Shown: positions 24,587 through 38,051, numbered from the stretch's first letter. The stretch: DNA of 64,000 bases from Linnemannia elongata (GCA_036320915.1 JAXBDG010000004.1:1860001-1924000); one strand, 5' to 3'. The notes: a model not told the origin generated them from the sequence alone. Numbers and translations are program-made.

Positions 24587-25803
24587 ACGAGCACAGAAAA
24601 CCGCGAGCCGGTCTCAAAGAGGGAAGGTAAGAAAAAAAATGAAAACCTGCTAGCATCTGCATGGTTCGCCTCCTCTTGTAAACTGCTGTGTATTTTTGTG
24701 CACTGTTACCCACAATGAACAGATCAACCTACGCACCGGATTGTAGTTTGAATTCAACGGGCCATTGTGAGCAATAGAGGAGAGATGCATTGCATGTGGG
24801 AGGGAGAGAAAGAAATAGGGATGCAAACTATCGGGCCCATTCATTCTCTCATGAGGCAAAATTATGAGCATTATTGATAAGGGCGCGGGGATGAGGAATG
24901 GAACAAGGAAGAGGCGAGACAAGATAGAAGGAATAGGAGAAGGGTTTTAGGCTACAATTTGCATGCATGGCGCTCTCTCCCCTCTGGAGCTGTTGACAAC
25001 ACAGCCCATTGGCGAGTCAACGCAGGTTTAAAAACGCCGAGAAGAATAAAGGACCAAAAAAAAGAAAGAAGGGACGAGGGGTTTGTCGGATGAGTTGAGA
25101 GCAACATCCTCCTTTCTGTCCCACAAGAAAGACCACAAGATCATCAACAGCAACAATAGCATACTGTGCGACCACATTCATTAGAAAGTGCTCAGAGGAA
25201 ATGCAACAGCCCTCGGCTGGTTCCACGGCCGCCATCAGTCAGTTATCCCTTTTCATCCTCCTCCTCGATACCTTTCTCAACTCAATCAGAACGACGCCCA
25301 TCGCGCCATTAACAGTGACTTATGGTTAAAAAAACGCGGTATAATAACGTGCAAATGTGCACCAAACGAATGAACATCTCATGCACTATCATGGAATAAT
25401 AGCATAGCATGCATGAAAAAAAGAAAAAAAATGATATCGCGAACGTACCAGCAGACCCTGTGAACAAGAACAATAAGCGGAGGGAAAGTGGAGAAAAGGA
25501 AAGGGGGTGTGCGGTTTGAGGATCAACTTTTTCTTCTTACCTTTATCTTCAATTGCCTCGGGAGGCAGCTATTGTCATAAACACAGCAAGATTGTACGTG
25601 TGTGTATGAGTAAGGGTGTGCATACTTGTTTGTTGTGTGGTTTGCGGTCAAAAGTAAGGGTGTGTGAGATGATATCTCTTACTCGCTTTGTTCTATTCAC
25701 TGCAAGATTGCGTTGTGTTTTGTGCTATGTGGTGATGAAAAAAAGAAACAATTGAGGGATGGGAGGGGATAGGGGCAATTGTCAGAAGTGATCGAGCTCT
25801 GTA

Positions 25804-25805
<2 letters not shown>

Positions 25806-25842
<37 letters not shown>
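25806..25842. repeat. Poly-T tract (37)
   Basis: An uninterrupted T run in non-coding sequence. Confidence 0.95.
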
Positions 25843-25843
<1 letters not shown>

Positions 25844-28800
25844 GTTTGGTTTGCTTTCAATTGTTTTTCGCTGTTGTTATTGTTTTTTGTTTGTTGTTTG
25901 CTTTTGTGCTCATAAAAGTGGAGGAGTCGATTTGCGCGGGAGGAGTATTTCGTGTTTGAAAAAAATGAAATCAAAATTGGAGGCAAACTGGCTGCTATGC
26001 TGCGACGCGTCGGCGTATTTATGACAAAACGAACAGCTTGATACTCTAGGTCATGCACCCTGCACTACGGTATGGACATTGAAGGATAACTGAACATATT
26101 TCAGTCACATCACATTCACACGCTCCGTCGTTTACTTTTTATTGCTACTTTTCCTGCGCATCATTCCATGCACTCCATGCCAAAGAAAAAATGTTCGTCC
26201 TCTCTGCTCTGAATCATACCAAGGGAGCGAAAGTGCACCTTACCATGCAGATGGGGTCCATTCGCTCGTTAGCGATTTCTTTTTGTTCCGTAGGCGTATG
26301 TTTGCTGTTGCCTTTTTCCCTCCTTCTCTCTTTACCCCTGTTGTTTCTATTCTATTTGCCCTCTTCGGTCAATCCAGGCACACAATATCACCGACCACAA
26401 AGCACGCGCCTTTTTCTTATTGTTTTCAGTTTCGCTATTTCAATAAACGATGGGCTCGACCGACCCATGGACGACAACCCTCCTAACTTCGTCATGCTAC
26501 ATGAACACTTAGAAAACATGGCTAGAACGAAAGGGAGATGGACGGGGAAACTGATAGCAGGCATTGGAGAAAGGCCTAAAAGGAGGAAGAGGAAATAGAG
26601 GAGAAGGAGACAAGAGGAGAGGGGCAAGGGAATGCGCGAAGCTTTTCCCAGAATGAGAGCAACAAACAAAAATGCAAAGCGGCAAGGTTCAGGGATATGA
26701 GAACAATAAGCAAGTCCGTTGAATTCGTTGTGGAACTCGAACTCGAGGGCTAGAAGAGCATTGGGACATGGAAGCGCGTCAAAAACAACAACAAATAATA
26801 CACGCAAGCATGTACTCCTTGAAGGAAATGAAAACATACAAAAGAACCATGCAACAGACAACAAAAAAGGACATTGGAGTACAGACACGAACACTGTGCG
26901 CATTGGAAAGAGTTGAGAGCAAAGGGCGGTGGGTACAATGTTGTAGAATGGGCGAGTTCTAGAGGAAGAAAAGAGTGAAGAGGAGAAGAGGAGGAGCGAG
27001 ACTTCTGGAAAGAGGTGCTCACACGCAGCAGAAACAGTCTGCTTCAACCCCCCCCCTCCTCTTGTCATTCCGCCCCTTCTTCTACTCTACAATAAAGTAC
27101 CGCGGGCACTGGGACATGGTATAAACAACCTTCGAGATGAACAAAAAAAAGAGGGGGAGAGGGGCTGCATAGGAGTAGGGAGATGTTCATGAATTAAACA
27201 AATAAACAAAATAATAATGATCGACCGGTGGTAAAACGCCTTTTCATTCCCCGTTAACAGTACTATTGTTTGAATTGTTTTCGTTCATGTATCTCTCCCT
27301 CTCTTTGTGAACAAAGCACGTTATTCATGCGGTTGATTTTGTTGTTTGTTTGTGTGTATGTGTGCATGAATAGATGGGGATGGGATGGTATGAATGAATG
27401 GGATGGATGGGATGGGCAAGGATAGCTCAACCATGGCCACCCCATGGTCCTGGAACTAGTTCGAGCACACGAAAAAGGGGGGTGCATAGTAGGAGCAGTG
27501 ATGGAGATGAAAAAACCAACAGCAATAAAGATGTGATCACGGCTCAATGCCCAACGCCTCATACTCTATCTATCGGCGGGATGAAAAAAGTCAGAGATGA
27601 ATGGCATGAAGAGTGAGAGAGCATGGCATTTGCATGGCATGAACGAGTTCACCCATTCATCATCGTGTGGGTGAACAAAAAACTGGTTTGCCGCCCTTTT
27701 TCTTATCGATACCCTTGCTCCTCTTCACACCTTCCCATGTTTACTCGCTCTCTCATACTTGAACCTTTCCCTTCCTGCCCTTCCTTATTCTTACCATCAA
27801 ACATTCAACACTTATCCCTCTTGTGTGTTTTTTTTTCACACGTACACACTCTCCGCCTGCATGTCTTCCTCTTCCTCATCCTCCTACTCCTTCCCCCCCT
27901 TTTTTTTTCTCTCCTCGCATTCCTGCCTTTTTTCCCTTCCATTTGTCACGAACAACTCCCCTCTCTTCTTTTCCCATCGGTATTGTACAATCAAAAAGAC
28001 GCATGAATACTATCTTACAGACATCGAAAGGTATTCTCTCTCTCTGTTGTTGTCGTCGTCGTCTCGCCTTCCTTTCTTACGATCCTCAGTCCTCGAACGT
28101 CCTCAACGCCGTCATCACAGTCCTTGTAGCACCTTTTAAACCTCCTTTCAAAGTGACACGCGGTATTTTTCTTATTTCTCACGTTGGAATCCTTAGGACG
28201 ATGCGACAAAATAAAGCGCGCTATCTACATACTAGGCAAAGAGGCTGTTCCTTTCCTTCCCCTTCTCTCCCCTTCAAATGCTATCACTTCCGCTCCCTCC
28301 GCTTTTGTCAATTCCGTAATGTGTGTCTTTTTGGAGCCCCTTTGAGCTTCGCAGTAGTAGTAACAGCAGCGTAGCGCCAGCGAAACGTAATCGTTTTTCG
28401 CCAAAAATAAAATCGTCCGCCAGGAACAGACAACGCGTCCAGCTCGGGTAAAACAAGCTCCATCATTGATCTTTGCCAATAGCTTTTGGATTCACTAAGT
28501 AAAGTAAACTCTGAGAAAGATACTACGAAAATCCTGACAAGCCTAGAGAGAGAGGAGTGGACCCGATGACCCAACCCTGGTACGAGACTAGGGTGGATTG
28601 GTAAAGGGTATACAAGAAAATAGATGGGATAAGGAGGTAGTCTTCTGATGGTACATATCCAGTCAGCTCCCTTTTTTCCACCTCCCAGTGCTTGTTTCTG
28701 TGCCATGCCTACGCGCCAACAGGTACATAGGACAGGATAATTGATATGGGATAGGGATACGGATAAAAATAAGGATAGGGATAGGGACAGGGTGTTCTGG

Positions 28801-28941
28801 TTCGTTTCTTCCCGTTGCCATTGCCTGGGATCGGGGTGGAGTCGGAGTGGAGAGAGGTACAAAGGGGGGGATTGTGGTTGTGAATATGATGCCCCCCTGT
28901 ATGCTGTTTGTTCGTTTCCCAATGCCTATGCAGAAAAGGAA

Positions 28942-28962
28942 GGGGGGGGGGGGGGGGGGGGG
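28942..28962. repeat. Poly-G tract (21)
   Basis: An uninterrupted G run; another shorter G run lies near 29898. Confidence 0.95.
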
Positions 28963-31900
28963 TGAGCAATGCAAAAAAATGAAATGCGGGAAATGAAGAA
29001 TGCAAGAATATGGAGAATGGAAATGAATGTTTAGTAGTACGATGGGGTGTACAAGGAGAAGGAGAAGGACAAGGACAAGGGGACCTTGCAATTGAAAACG
29101 GGTAAATGGATACCAACGACCAACGCATGGGCGAAAGAACATGAAGCATGAAGCATAAACGCGCATGTTGTACACCTAACGGATAATAATACACACAAAA
29201 AGAGAGCAAGGGATGAGCACAGGTACAGAAGGGTAAGACCGTTGCATGGGCACGTTTTTTTTTTCCTCTCTTTCTTTGACACGATGGATTCTCTAGAAGG
29301 GCAGGAATATGAACGAAACAAAAAAGGAACATGGCATGAAAGAAGGGAAGCATACACAATGCTCAATGGACTACTGAAAAGTGTACAGATTGCATTTGTT
29401 GTCTATTGCATGCTTGCCAGGGGTGTCTGTGTGTACATGAACAGTATGTCTGTTTGATTCTTGTAGTTCACAAGGTCTCTGACCGGTCTAAGTTGGTTCA
29501 AACTGACACTCTTGATTCAGTGTGAACAACGGTTTTACCCATGTGCCTCCCCTATTTCCTTTTCATTGCCTGTGTCCTTGTATTCATGGTTTTCAGGAAA
29601 AATGCAGAGCACCATCCCAATGATTATTTGTCGCTTTTTGTTTAGGTCCTCCACGTCTATTTGCTATTTACTAGGTTATGTGATCTGTGTATGTGTAAGA
29701 TGGTGAAGTGTGCTCAAACCCCCTCTTTTCTCCGCACGCCATGCGTAATCGCGTCTTAGATCTAGTCCTCCTGCGTTTCGTCTGTGTGTTCAGTAGGTCG
29801 ATATATGGTTCATGAAGGGTGCTTCTAAAACATTCTGTGGATGGAGTCCAAAATGTCTTTAATATCCTCCAAAGTATCAGTGCCTCAGCTTGGAATGGGG
29901 GGGGGGGGGTTGGCTCTGTGTAGTTGTATGTGCGTCCTTATCGTACTCGAGGCTAATTAACCTATTCCACACTTCGAAAGGAGAGCAAAGAGTAACGAAC
30001 ACACAGGTTATGCCAAATAAATATCATGTCTGTTCTGGCCTTTGGGATTAAACTGAATGAACGCTCTCGCTTGCCTACTGGCTGGCGAAGGAGACGAGAA
30101 GGAAAGAAAGGCACAAGCAAAAGAAGAGGAGCAGATACTCTCCATTACAAGAGTCTATACTAGAAAAAAAAATTTAGTTCACCAAAAAGACGGTATTGTT
30201 GAGTGTGAACCGCGTGATATCCCCCTCAATATGAATCAGTTCTGTCCCGCTTAGTGTTCAACGACAAGGCAGCCCTCATGCGCAACTTTATACATTGAGC
30301 GGAGGCAGAGGTAATGAAGGAACAAGTGTCGGTGAAGATGAAGGTAGGGTTAAAATGCTAGCACTGGAGGATAAGGTGAGGAAGGAAGGAAGAGTCAATA
30401 AGGGCACATGCAGTGTAACCTTGGCTATATACCAGAATGAAACGAAAGTCCCAGCAAACAGCATGTAATGAGGAAATGAGGACTTTGTGGTGGTGAGAAA
30501 ATGCAATCAAGCCCTTACTTCAAGTTCTAATGAGCAAGATATCCTTCGTTCGAGCTCGGCTCTCTTCGTCCGAAATGTCCACAAATAAACAAAGAAGCAA
30601 GCGGGCGAGGAGGGAATGGAGGGGCGTTAGACCAATCTGCCTATCTATCTCATCACCGCCACACACACAAAAGCCCATTGTCATGCTCGCTCTATGGTCA
30701 ATTGTCCTACTCTGATCCAATGGAAGACATTGTGCTCTTGCCCTAAGATACCCCATTTTTCGCTTTGTTGTAAAAGGAGTATTGCCAATCTCCTCATCTT
30801 AAAGTAATCGTGCATAGCGTCTTTCCACTTTCTCCACTCAGTATATGTTCGCGCTCTTTTACCGACACTCTTGTTTTATGGAGAAGAACAACTAGACAAA
30901 CAGACCCAGACCCACGAAGGAACGCCCAGAAAAACGGACTAATCATACGTGCAATTGCCGTGTGTGATTATCATGTCCAAGAGGGTGGGTGATTGGTCCA
31001 TTGGCTTTTCTTTAGACTTGCGCCTAGGCTGGTGCTGCCTCTATTTCAATAGGCTGGGTCCTCCTTCGTTCTCTCTCACAGTCATTTGCGTGTGAAATGT
31101 CCCTGGCTGTGTGTATCTGTCCGTGTATATTCTCTCATACCATTTCTCCCATACACATGTCGAATTCGTTGATTGCTGTTGGGTACCTTTTGTTGGGTGT
31201 TGTTTGATAAGTATGCCAGGGGAGTGTAATGGCTTGTTTTGATCAGAAGGAGTAGGGGAACTGACCTCCTTTGAAGGTTGCGCTTATTTGTTGTACGATT
31301 GTTTTTGTTTTCAGACAATGAAGAATAAAATCAAAGAATGGACGGAAGAGTCTTCCGCGGGCAGGGTTGGACTGATAATGAGCATAGAACACAAAGACAA
31401 AAAGAAAAAAAAAAGCATTTTCTCTTGCTTCCTTTTTGTATGCTCTTTTCTGAAGTAACACACAAATATTGGGTGGGCTGTCTTGTTGCCAATTGCAACC
31501 AATCGTTTATCCCATGCTCAGAAGAAAGTAAAAGGAAATAATAAATGAGCCATGGGGTGAAGTAAGGAGTGAGAGAGAGAGAAGTGGAAGAAAAAAAAGA
31601 GATGCATCTCGGTAGGATTTTGTATTACTTTGCTTTCTGATCCGCAAAGAACTCCATATGCAACAGTGCCTGTATGCGCAGGAAGAGATGGAGGGAAGGA
31701 ACAAATGAAGGGTAAGAAGAAGGATGGAACAAAGCTTCATGCTTTGTTCCCGGGGATCATGCAATGCTTGATGCTTTAACATTGTCCATTAAATGCTTTT
31801 CGACGGTGTTTTTGAGATAAAAAAAACAATTGAGAGGGGGAGAGATCAATGTCCGATGGCTAATGGGACTGCCTGGTGGTCGATCCAGACATTGCATAAG

Positions 31901-33437
31901 AGAACAGCCTGTTCTTGGTTCACCAGAACCTCCTTGTTTTGTCTCCGGTCTGGTGGTTGGATTGAAGGAAAGAAAGAAAGAGAGAGAGAGAGAGAGAGAA
32001 AGGCCCACAGGGTAAGAAAAAAAATAAAAGAAAAAAGAGAAACCAAGAGTTCGGAGGATCTGTATCAATTAGCGGGCTTACAAAAGGGGGTGAAGTGGAC
32101 GAGCCAGTGGATGCTGCAATTTCTTTCTTTCTTTTCTCTACACACTTAAGGAGATAATCGAGACAAATCATGCCAGCATGTTTTCTCGTCACTCTGTTAA
32201 GCCAATTGACCGAACCAGTGCGATCTTTCTAGTGTGCTGTATTGCAAAGACAGAAAATAGAAATTAGCGAGTACAGAAAGTCTATGGGGTGTGTTGCGGG
32301 TGGGAAAGGGAAGAGAGAAGGCGTGTTTGTCCGTTGCGGTTCGATTGTTTGTTTGCGTTTGTTTAGAATGATTGCGTGTGTGAAAATGTAAACAAACAAA
32401 AAATGGGATGTTGTGCCTAGTCCCCTTGTATCATTTTTGAGGTTCATGGTTCTCGTTTACTATCTCTATATTTTATGTTCTTCTCGGTTGTGCTCTCGCT
32501 CATCTTTCATATTTCCTCTGTTCCTCGATCCATTCATAGCAACTACTACCACCAGGAAATAGCAACAGCAACGAGCCAGCCCTTTTTAATTTTTTTTTCT
32601 CATGTTCCAATAATCCAATCAACCAACCAACAGCATTCGCCGTTTGGTCCCTGTCCCTTCTGTCTCCAACTTTGATTTTTTTTTCTTCTTTCTTTCGCAC
32701 ACCAATCTTTCAGGCTTTCCTTTTGTTCCCTCGTTTCTTCATTGCCCACCTCATTTTTATTTTCTTCCCTCTTTCTTTTCCTTCTTCCTTCTGTCTTTCT
32801 TCACTCCCTTTCTCTCCTTCCTTCCTTCCTTCCTTCCTTCTTCGCTTCCTTCCGTTCTTTCACTTGACCATTCACCGTCCTCCTCCTCCTCCTCTTCCTC
32901 CTCCCATTTCATCCACCCCCGTCTCCTTTTCCTGCACATAAATCCGCACACCCGAAATCACATACTCATGTATATTTTCTTTCTCTGAACATCTAATTTT
33001 AGTCCCTTGTTCTAAGCTTATTATTGCTCTCTCTTCTCTCTCAACTCATCCGAACATAAAACCATTCTCCATCAAACAGCCACCGACATACTCTCATCCT
33101 CATCTCTCGCATCCACCTCTCCCTCATCCTCTCGTTCTTCTTCTTCTTCTCTCATTCTCTTCATTCACTCCTTCTTCTTCCTCTCTGCACATCTCTTCTC
33201 TCCACTCCTTGTTGTATACCTTATTCTGATTGCCCTGATACCCTTCCCCTCTCTTTACCCCTGGCAGTCCGTTCCAAAATCTCTGGATCCCATTCTTTTG
33301 TACCACCAACCTTCATACAACCATCAAGACTCTCTCTCCTTCTCCGAACACTCCGACCGGATAACCTTCCTACTCTCCCAACAACAACCACCTCTTCCTC
33401 CCTCAACCTTATCACACACATTCTCAATATATTCAAG

Positions 33438-34887
33438 ATGCCTCCATTCGAGTCTTCAGAGGTGCTGCCTATCCAGCTCCCCATGCAGCCCATCAACATG
33501 TCGCGTCGACGGACATCCCGTATCATCCCCCACTCAGACATCATCGCAGTGGCAGCAACCGCCACCGTCGACATCGATACTCTCAAAGATCTCACCAACA
33601 CCAACACATTGGGAGGATCGAGAATGATCAGCACTGTTGCTGCCTCGGCACCCTCTTCTGGAGCTGGATCTTCAGAGTCGGGCAACAGCAATAACAGCAA
33701 CATTAATGCTTCCCCCTTGACATGGCTTTCAAGGATCATCCTCAAGGCAGAAAAGAACGAGCGCCTTCATTACCACTCTAACGGCCGCCATCATCACCAC
33801 CATCACCACCATCATCACCATGGACACCGCCGGACGCTGTCCAGTTCTCAGCCCCTGATTAAGCAACTCTTCACCAAGGCTACCGTCGTCACATTGGAGC
33901 AGAAATACGCGACCGTTCAATGGGCTGGTACGTTCATGATCATAATACGCTATCCCGCCTTTCCTCTACACCACGTCCTACCTTCACCTCCTTTTTGGCA
34001 GTGCCAATCGCAAGAAAACTCTTTCTATTCTCAGGGTGTCCTTCCAACAAGCCTCTCCAATCATTCTCAAGGGAATAACACACCCCTGAACCCGCCACAA
34101 TTTTCAGCTGCAGCTCAATTTCTGCTATCCTACCGTCGTTCTTTTCTCGATTGTCTGTGCTCTTATCGCAGTTACCATCTCACTCCCTTGCATACCCTTT
34201 TCACGACCAAACTAACAAAGAACAAGAATGAACATTGGTCCAGTCATAAGCTAACACTCAATTCCCTTATTTACTATGTGAATGAAAAAATTAGCCGAGT
34301 TCTACTGCACGATCAGCTCACCATGCTTCGCCCTCCCCATTCTCCTCTACCTCGACCCCACTTTCCGCTGGTCAGCACCCGAGATCCACATCACCCACCT
34401 GGCCATCTTTCTCTCAATCGTCACCGCCATGACCTCAACCCTTTACCACGCCACACTCTACAAAATCTTTTCCTCCCTCGACGCCTGCTTCGCCACCATC
34501 ATGTTCTATCTTAATACCATCCATCTTCTCAGATCTCTCCCTGAGCCTCACGCAAGCATGCTTCCCGACTTGATTGCATCTGTCGTCTACTGGGACTGGA
34601 CACCCTATGTGATGTGCACAGGCATGATTGCATTGTTTGTCTTCTCGTGGAAGAAGACTGCCATGTTGTCATTACTGTTGATGGTCTCGATGATCCCTGC
34701 CACCATCTGGGGGTTTGTTGCGCATGAATGTTGGCTTGGTCTTGGATTTGGTCTGTTGGGTCTGACCATGTTTGCGTTGGACCGATTCAAGTTCTTTAGT
34801 GGACACTCCTACTGGCATCTGGCTGGTGGTTTGAGTTTGTGGTATGGTATCTCTAGCCTTGCTCTGTCTCAACCTGCTGCCTTTTAA
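33438..34887 (+). CDS. CREST-superfamily, alkaline ceramidase-like membrane hydrolase
   Basis: Two exons, 33438-33927 and 34295-34887 (phase 1, intron 367 bp), 360 residues. The C-terminal 200 residues are strongly hydrophobic with about seven membrane segments and carry the CREST signature: S211-x3-H215 ('STLYH'), D226 ('SSLDACFA') and H334-x3-H338 ('HSYWH'), the expected zinc-site residues of alkaline ceramidases and PAQR/Per1/TMEM8 relatives. The spliced 'AAEFYCTISSP' resembles the 'AEFWNTxSN' start of ceramidases. The N-terminal 160 residues are an added disordered region with an 11-His run (118-128). The protein probably sits in the ER/Golgi membrane and cleaves an amide-linked lipid; the substrate is unproven. 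Confidence 0.82.
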
Positions 34888-35847
34888 GCATACTCCCCTT
34901 GCAGAGTTTCGTTTTACTCTATTAAAATTGTACTATCACCATTGCATCATTTTCATCGTTTGCTGTATGTGTTTGTTTTTTATCGTTGCTGGTTGAGTTC
35001 GACATCACGTGTGGTTTATGGTGCTGGCGCTCTCAAAGACAAACGATGTATGAGCTGGGCGAAGCCGGTCTGTTGGCAAAGATGGTGCCTGATGATACAG
35101 AGTGACTACGATGACCGTACAACGACGCGATGAACCAAAACGAGATATGTAAAGAGCGGTCTTCACTCTCGCCAACCGCAAAGCAAAGGCATCTTTCACC
35201 ATTGTCGCTTTGAGTTTAAAAAAAAGCTTGTATTAATAAAACGTGGGCACATCAGCCTCTTGATGCGCAATTCTTGGTCGAGGCTCAATATGGCTTTTAG
35301 AACACACATTTTAACTTATATTGATATTTGTGGAATGCACGTCTTGGCATTTTGCCCTTTCGCGTGCATTCTACCCTTGATCGTTGTGAACAAGCCCTGA
35401 AAAGTACCTTTTATTTCCACACTTGTGTGTTCGATATTGCAGCTATAACCCTACAAGGCACCTGTGCATGCAACTAACAAGGGAGCGGTAGAGAAGGAGG
35501 AAAGATAGGGAAACCATATCATTCACATTAATTAGAAATGACGAACAAGAAAAAAAAAAAGAGGATAACAATAGCCACAACGATGTTTCCAGGATGAGGT
35601 ACTGCCGAGTTCATACACATATTCTTCCTCTTGCTCCTTCTTGAATTAAAATGTAGCAGTATAAAAAGGCTGCGACAAAAAGACAGCTCTTTGTCTGCGA
35701 CTCTTTGTCTGTAAGGACCAACTTCAATTCGCCATAAGCCTGATGTTTCCCTACCTTTCCCTCCCCTTCTCTGCTATCCAACGCGAAAAGTACGCCACCA
35801 AAATCTTTTTGGCTTCTCCTTCCTCCCCTCTTCTCCATTAAGTCTTC

Positions 35848-35881
<34 letters not shown>

Positions 35882-35909
35882 CCACCAGCAACCTTGCTCT
35901 CTCGCAACC
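34888..35909. other. Spacer upstream of orphan copy 2
   Basis: It contains the 3' end of the CREST gene and the promoter/leader of copy 2. From about 35590 it is homologous to the upstream region of copy 1. A CTTT tetranucleotide repeat lies at about 35850-35880, longer than in copy 1. No further gene seen. Confidence 0.6.
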
Positions 35910-36118
35910 ATGCCTCCACAGCAACAAGCAGCCTCCCCCGACTCTTTTACTCATTCCCGCCCTCGCTCCATGCTGATTCCCCCTCATTCCTCGCAATCAA
36001 CCTCCTCCTCCATGCACAAACCCGAACAGGACTGGGTCTCAGCCACACTCCACTCGTCTTGGACGCACAAGCCAACTTGGACTCTTGAGAGCTTTATTCC
36101 TCAGCAGGAACAACAACC

Positions 36119-36166
<48 letters not shown>

Positions 36167-38040
36167 GCGACCACTCCACAGGAATGACGGTTTCGGTGCC
36201 ATCAACACTACCAGCTACTACGGCGACTCCTACTACAACGAGTACTCCCATTACTACGACAGCTACAACTACAACGTCTACCCTCACTACTACGACAGCT
36301 ACTCTTACAACGAGTGCCCCGACTACCACTACCACTCTGCTGATGCAACACAGATGCCAACTCCTGCTTCAACCGCCACGCAGACGACAACTCCTGTCAC
36401 CACCACCACAGAACCAACTCCTCGCTCTTTCGCGCCGTCACTCGAATCGAGTCCATCCTACTACCACCTCTTCCCTGAAGACCAGCTGCAGTCGTGGGGC
36501 CAAGCAATCGAGTACCATACGGCCTGCAGCCGCAACCATCCACACTCCTTCCACACTACCAAAGAAACTGTCGGGTACCCCTCTTTGTTGTCGTCGCGCG
36601 AGTACGGCCTGGTTGATCAGACTATCTTCCTTCAGGAACAACGACAGCCGCGGGTTTATGGAAATCAGGGCAACAACAATCACTCGTGCAAAACCGCGAA
36701 GACTACGACGCCACACTCATCTGCGGAGTTCTCCAGTTTAATCTACGAGAGTGCTTACTCTCAGCAGGCATATGCATCGCGAGGCCAGGACAGCAGGAAC
36801 CAGACAGCACTCGGCCACAGCCGCCACTTGGAAACCACGAACCGTACCTGGAACCAGGCGAACCTAGAGTCACACAATTTCCGCTGGACTTCCGAGAATC
36901 CAATTCTTGATTCACCACGGCATCAGACGCGTGAATATGGAGCAGTAAACAAGACAACCCTCGGACACAACTACTATCCAACCCCAGAAATGACACCACC
37001 CTTCTCATCCAAAGGCACTTACAAGTCTCACAGCTCGGCATACCAAAGTATAGCTTACTCTCAGCAGACACATGCGTCACAAGGCTACGAGAGCGAGTAC
37101 AAGACGGCATTCAGCAACGAGCTTCGTCGTCACGCTGCCATGAACCAGATAGGATACCATGCCTATTCAGAGTCGCATGAGCCTCAATGGACCTACACCA
37201 GCCACTTCGTTCAGCAACAGCCGCCTTACGGCAACGGCACTGAGCTCGACACATCCCTCAACAGCTGCCACTATCGCTCAACCTTGAATCCTTCCGAGAA
37301 CCGCTCTCTTAACACATCGCATGAGCCCAACATTACTCACCAAGGCGGCTTCTCCCAGCAGCAACAACAGCAGCAGACACAGCTGGAGCGCAGACGCGAG
37401 CATGTCATGGTGCTCGGCTACAATCATGGCAACAGCACAACCATGAACAGTGCGGAGTACCGTCTATTCCCATCGATGGGCGATTCTATCTTGGAACAAC
37501 GAGGTTGCTTCCCTCAGCCGTATATGCAGCAAACTCAGGGACATAAGGATGATAGCCGCGTAGTCGACAACAGCAGCAACCACCACCACTACGACCACAT
37601 CACCGTGAACTTTACCGTGCACAAACCTGTGCCTGGATCCCCACTCCCACTCCCTCCGCCACCAGCAGCAGCAGCACCAGCAGCAGCAGCAGCGGCGGCA
37701 TCGCAAACCCACAACTCAGGCGGCATTAGTCTCATTTTGACCAAAGCATTCAGTCATTCCTACTCCGATTCCGATGACTGGTTGGAGCAATTGCTGGAAG
37801 AAGAACCCACTGACCCCGAGGACTACCCGACAGTTTTCGGCAGTTTTGTCGCATATGAGCGATACAGGACTCAGCTAGAGAGGGCCGAGTATCAGCGGAA
37901 CCAGAAAATTGAGGCGAAGATCCGAGCCATTGCAAAGGCGAAGGCAGATGGACAAGCCAAGTATTAGGCCAAGGCCCAGAACAAGATCAAGAACACGATC
38001 ATGGAGGTTCTCTTCAGTCGTTTGTGATTATTTTTTGTTT
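35590..38040 (+). repeat. Duplicated segment, copy B
   Basis: Direct repeat of about 9150-11640. Differences I can see in the coding part are one Ala to Pro, one Asp to Glu, loss of 21 nt in the alanine-coding tract, CAG to TAG plus TCC to GCC near the 3' end, and two silent changes after it. The flanks are much more diverged. Confidence 0.9.
35910..37967 (+). CDS. Orphan Q/Y/S-rich protein, copy 2 (C-terminally truncated)
   Basis: Intronless, 685 residues, nearly identical to the gene at 9489. A CAG to TAG change makes a stop at 37965-37967. The reading frame beyond it is otherwise intact to the ancestral TGA at 38025-38027, so 20 C-terminal residues (the Lys/Asn-rich helix ending in 'EVLFSRL') are lost. 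The alanine run near residue 600 is seven residues shorter. The CAA-encoded polyglutamine tract has the same length as in copy 1. The upstream Met of copy 1 is out of frame here. It may still be expressed as a slightly shorter protein or be starting to decay; the sequence alone does not decide. Confidence 0.8.
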
Positions 38041-38050
38041 ATTGTACTAC

Positions 38051-38051
<1 letters not shown>

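Larger units (their letters stand above)
22539..33437. other. 10.9-kb gene-poor divergent spacer
   Basis: It lies between the starts of the PP1-motif gene (minus) and the CREST gene (plus). Open frames here are low-complexity and lack family motifs. It holds G19 at 24568-24586, T37 at 25806-25842, G21 at 28942-28962, GGATAG-like repeats near 28742-28795, a GA run near 31978-32000, CCTT repeats near 32816-32840 and C/T-rich plus-strand blocks at about 27700-28000 and 32690-33430. The second block is probably the leader of the CREST gene. The 27.7-28.2 kb block has a similar leader-like look (CT-rich, then an ATG and a GTATTC donor-like site near 28031), but no continuing exon was found. Confidence 0.5.

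Noticed and set aside
26388..27068. 226-codon minus-strand frame in the gene-poor region
   Set aside because: Low-complexity hydrophobic/Cys-rich translation without a family feature or splice context.
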